Part shown: piece after piece, positions 5,368-5,681 of the stretch | Layout: the number at the start of each line of letters is the position of its first letter | Numbering within the stretch: the stretch's first letter is position 1 | Assembly: GCA_026225435.1 (NCBI GenBank) | Contig: JAMFST010000467.1 | Span: 1 to 5,681 of the forward strand | Direction: 5' to 3' | DNA length: 5,681 bases | DNA from: Labilithrix luteola | Lineage (GTDB): Bacteria > Myxococcota_A > Polyangia > Polyangiales > Polyangiaceae | Notes under the pieces: generated by a model | What the model was told of the DNA's origin: nothing | The model's input: only the letters and a program-made list of their open reading frames with translations | Database searches by the model: none | Made by a program: the position numbers and the translations under genes

Positions 5368-5681
5368 TTGGCCTCGCTCGCCCTCGGATTTCGCGCGTCT
5401 GACCTGTGGCAACGTGCGTTGCCTACGGCGTTGCTCGGGCTCGCCCTCGTCGGCGTGCCGATCCTGGTCTTCGCGCCCGAGGGGCTGCCGCGCATGAACA
5501 CCCTGTCGCGCGAGCTCACCGCCATCCAGGCGGAGAACGACGACACCCGGCGGCAGATCGGCGCCCTGCGCGACGAGGTCACCCGGCTGCGCGACGAGCC
5601 GCGGTCGGTGGAGCGCATCGCCCGCGACCAGCTCGGCCTGGTGCGCAAGAACGAGATCGTCGTGCAGTTCGGCACGCACGA
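5368..5681 (+). CDS. ftsB: FtsB/DivIC-like septum formation initiator, N-terminal part, cut by the right edge
   Basis: FtsB is a small bitopic membrane protein that joins FtsL and FtsQ (DivIB) in the divisome. The frame reads one hydrophobic helix (ALPTALLGLALVGVPILVF, residues about 17-35 from the TTG at 5368). It is followed by a charged coiled-coil from MNTLSRELTAIQAEN (43-57) to about residue 77. The family's C-terminal motif ERIARDQLGLVRKNEIV (82-98) comes next. That order of helix, coiled coil and 'ERxARxxLGLV' is diagnostic for the FtsB/DivIC family; FtsB versus DivIC naming is not settled. The start is uncertain: no ATG precedes the membrane helix in this frame. TTG at 5368 gives a short cytoplasmic lead, TTG at 5419 starts at the helix, and the ATG at 5494 would delete the helix. 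None has a good ribosome binding site. The stop lies beyond the window. Confidence 0.85.
   Translation, partial: MASLALGFRASDLWQRALPTALLGLALVGVPILVFAPEGLPRMNTLSRELTAIQAENDDTRRQIGALRDEVTRLRDEPRSVERIARDQLGLVRKNEIVVQFGTH

Noticed and set aside
5054..5497. 147-residue plus-strand frame with an ATG at 5348, as an alternative to the ftsB-like gene
   Set aside because: It begins antisense to gatB and reads Ser/Arg/Cys-rich, whereas the neighbouring frame encodes a membrane helix, coiled coil and the FtsB motif.

Overview
The window is GC-rich and densely coded. Its coding style suggests a deltaproteobacterial relative, most likely Myxococcota: many GTG/TTG starts, a homoserine kinase of the aminoglycoside-phosphotransferase fold, a receiver-PAS-histidine kinase, a GatB, and a lysine/alanine-rich tail on an otherwise unrecognised protein. 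This placement is inferred from protein flavour, not from a marker search.

Layout from left to right. (1) 1-355, minus: the N-terminal third of a probable homoserine kinase (threonine synthesis), running off the left edge. (2) 356-474: a short divergent intergenic region. (3) 475-1128, plus: an unrecognised 217-residue protein with a basic, low-complexity N-terminus and a well-ordered helical core. (4) 1127-1253: a 36-nt imperfect inverted repeat around a 55-nt structured spacer, placed where two convergent genes end. (5) 1271-1304: a strong plus-strand intrinsic terminator, inside the 3' end of the convergent gene. (6) 1227-2219, minus: an EamA-family (drug/metabolite) transporter. (7) 2230-3756, minus: a 508-residue receiver-PAS-HisKA-HATPase protein. 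(8) 3808-5241, minus: gatB, subunit B of the Asp/Glu-tRNA amidotransferase. (9) 5242-5367: a divergent intergenic region. (10) 5368 to the right edge, plus: the start of an FtsB/DivIC-type septum-formation protein.

gatB, the histidine kinase and the transporter all read leftward with gaps of 51 and 10 nt. They could form one transcription unit (gatB > kinase > transporter), with the last two probably translationally coupled. The functions are otherwise unrelated: amino-acid synthesis, translation quality, signalling, transport and division. This is ordinary chromosomal backbone, not a defence island or mobile element, and I see no phage, transposase, CRISPR or toxin-antitoxin genes.

The part least explained by known genes is the convergent junction at 1127-1304. 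The inverted repeat there folds better as minus-strand RNA: four of six arm mismatches become G.U pairs, and an internal loop becomes tandem G.A/A.G pairs. It is the best candidate for something undescribed, but one sequence cannot prove that it is a functional RNA.
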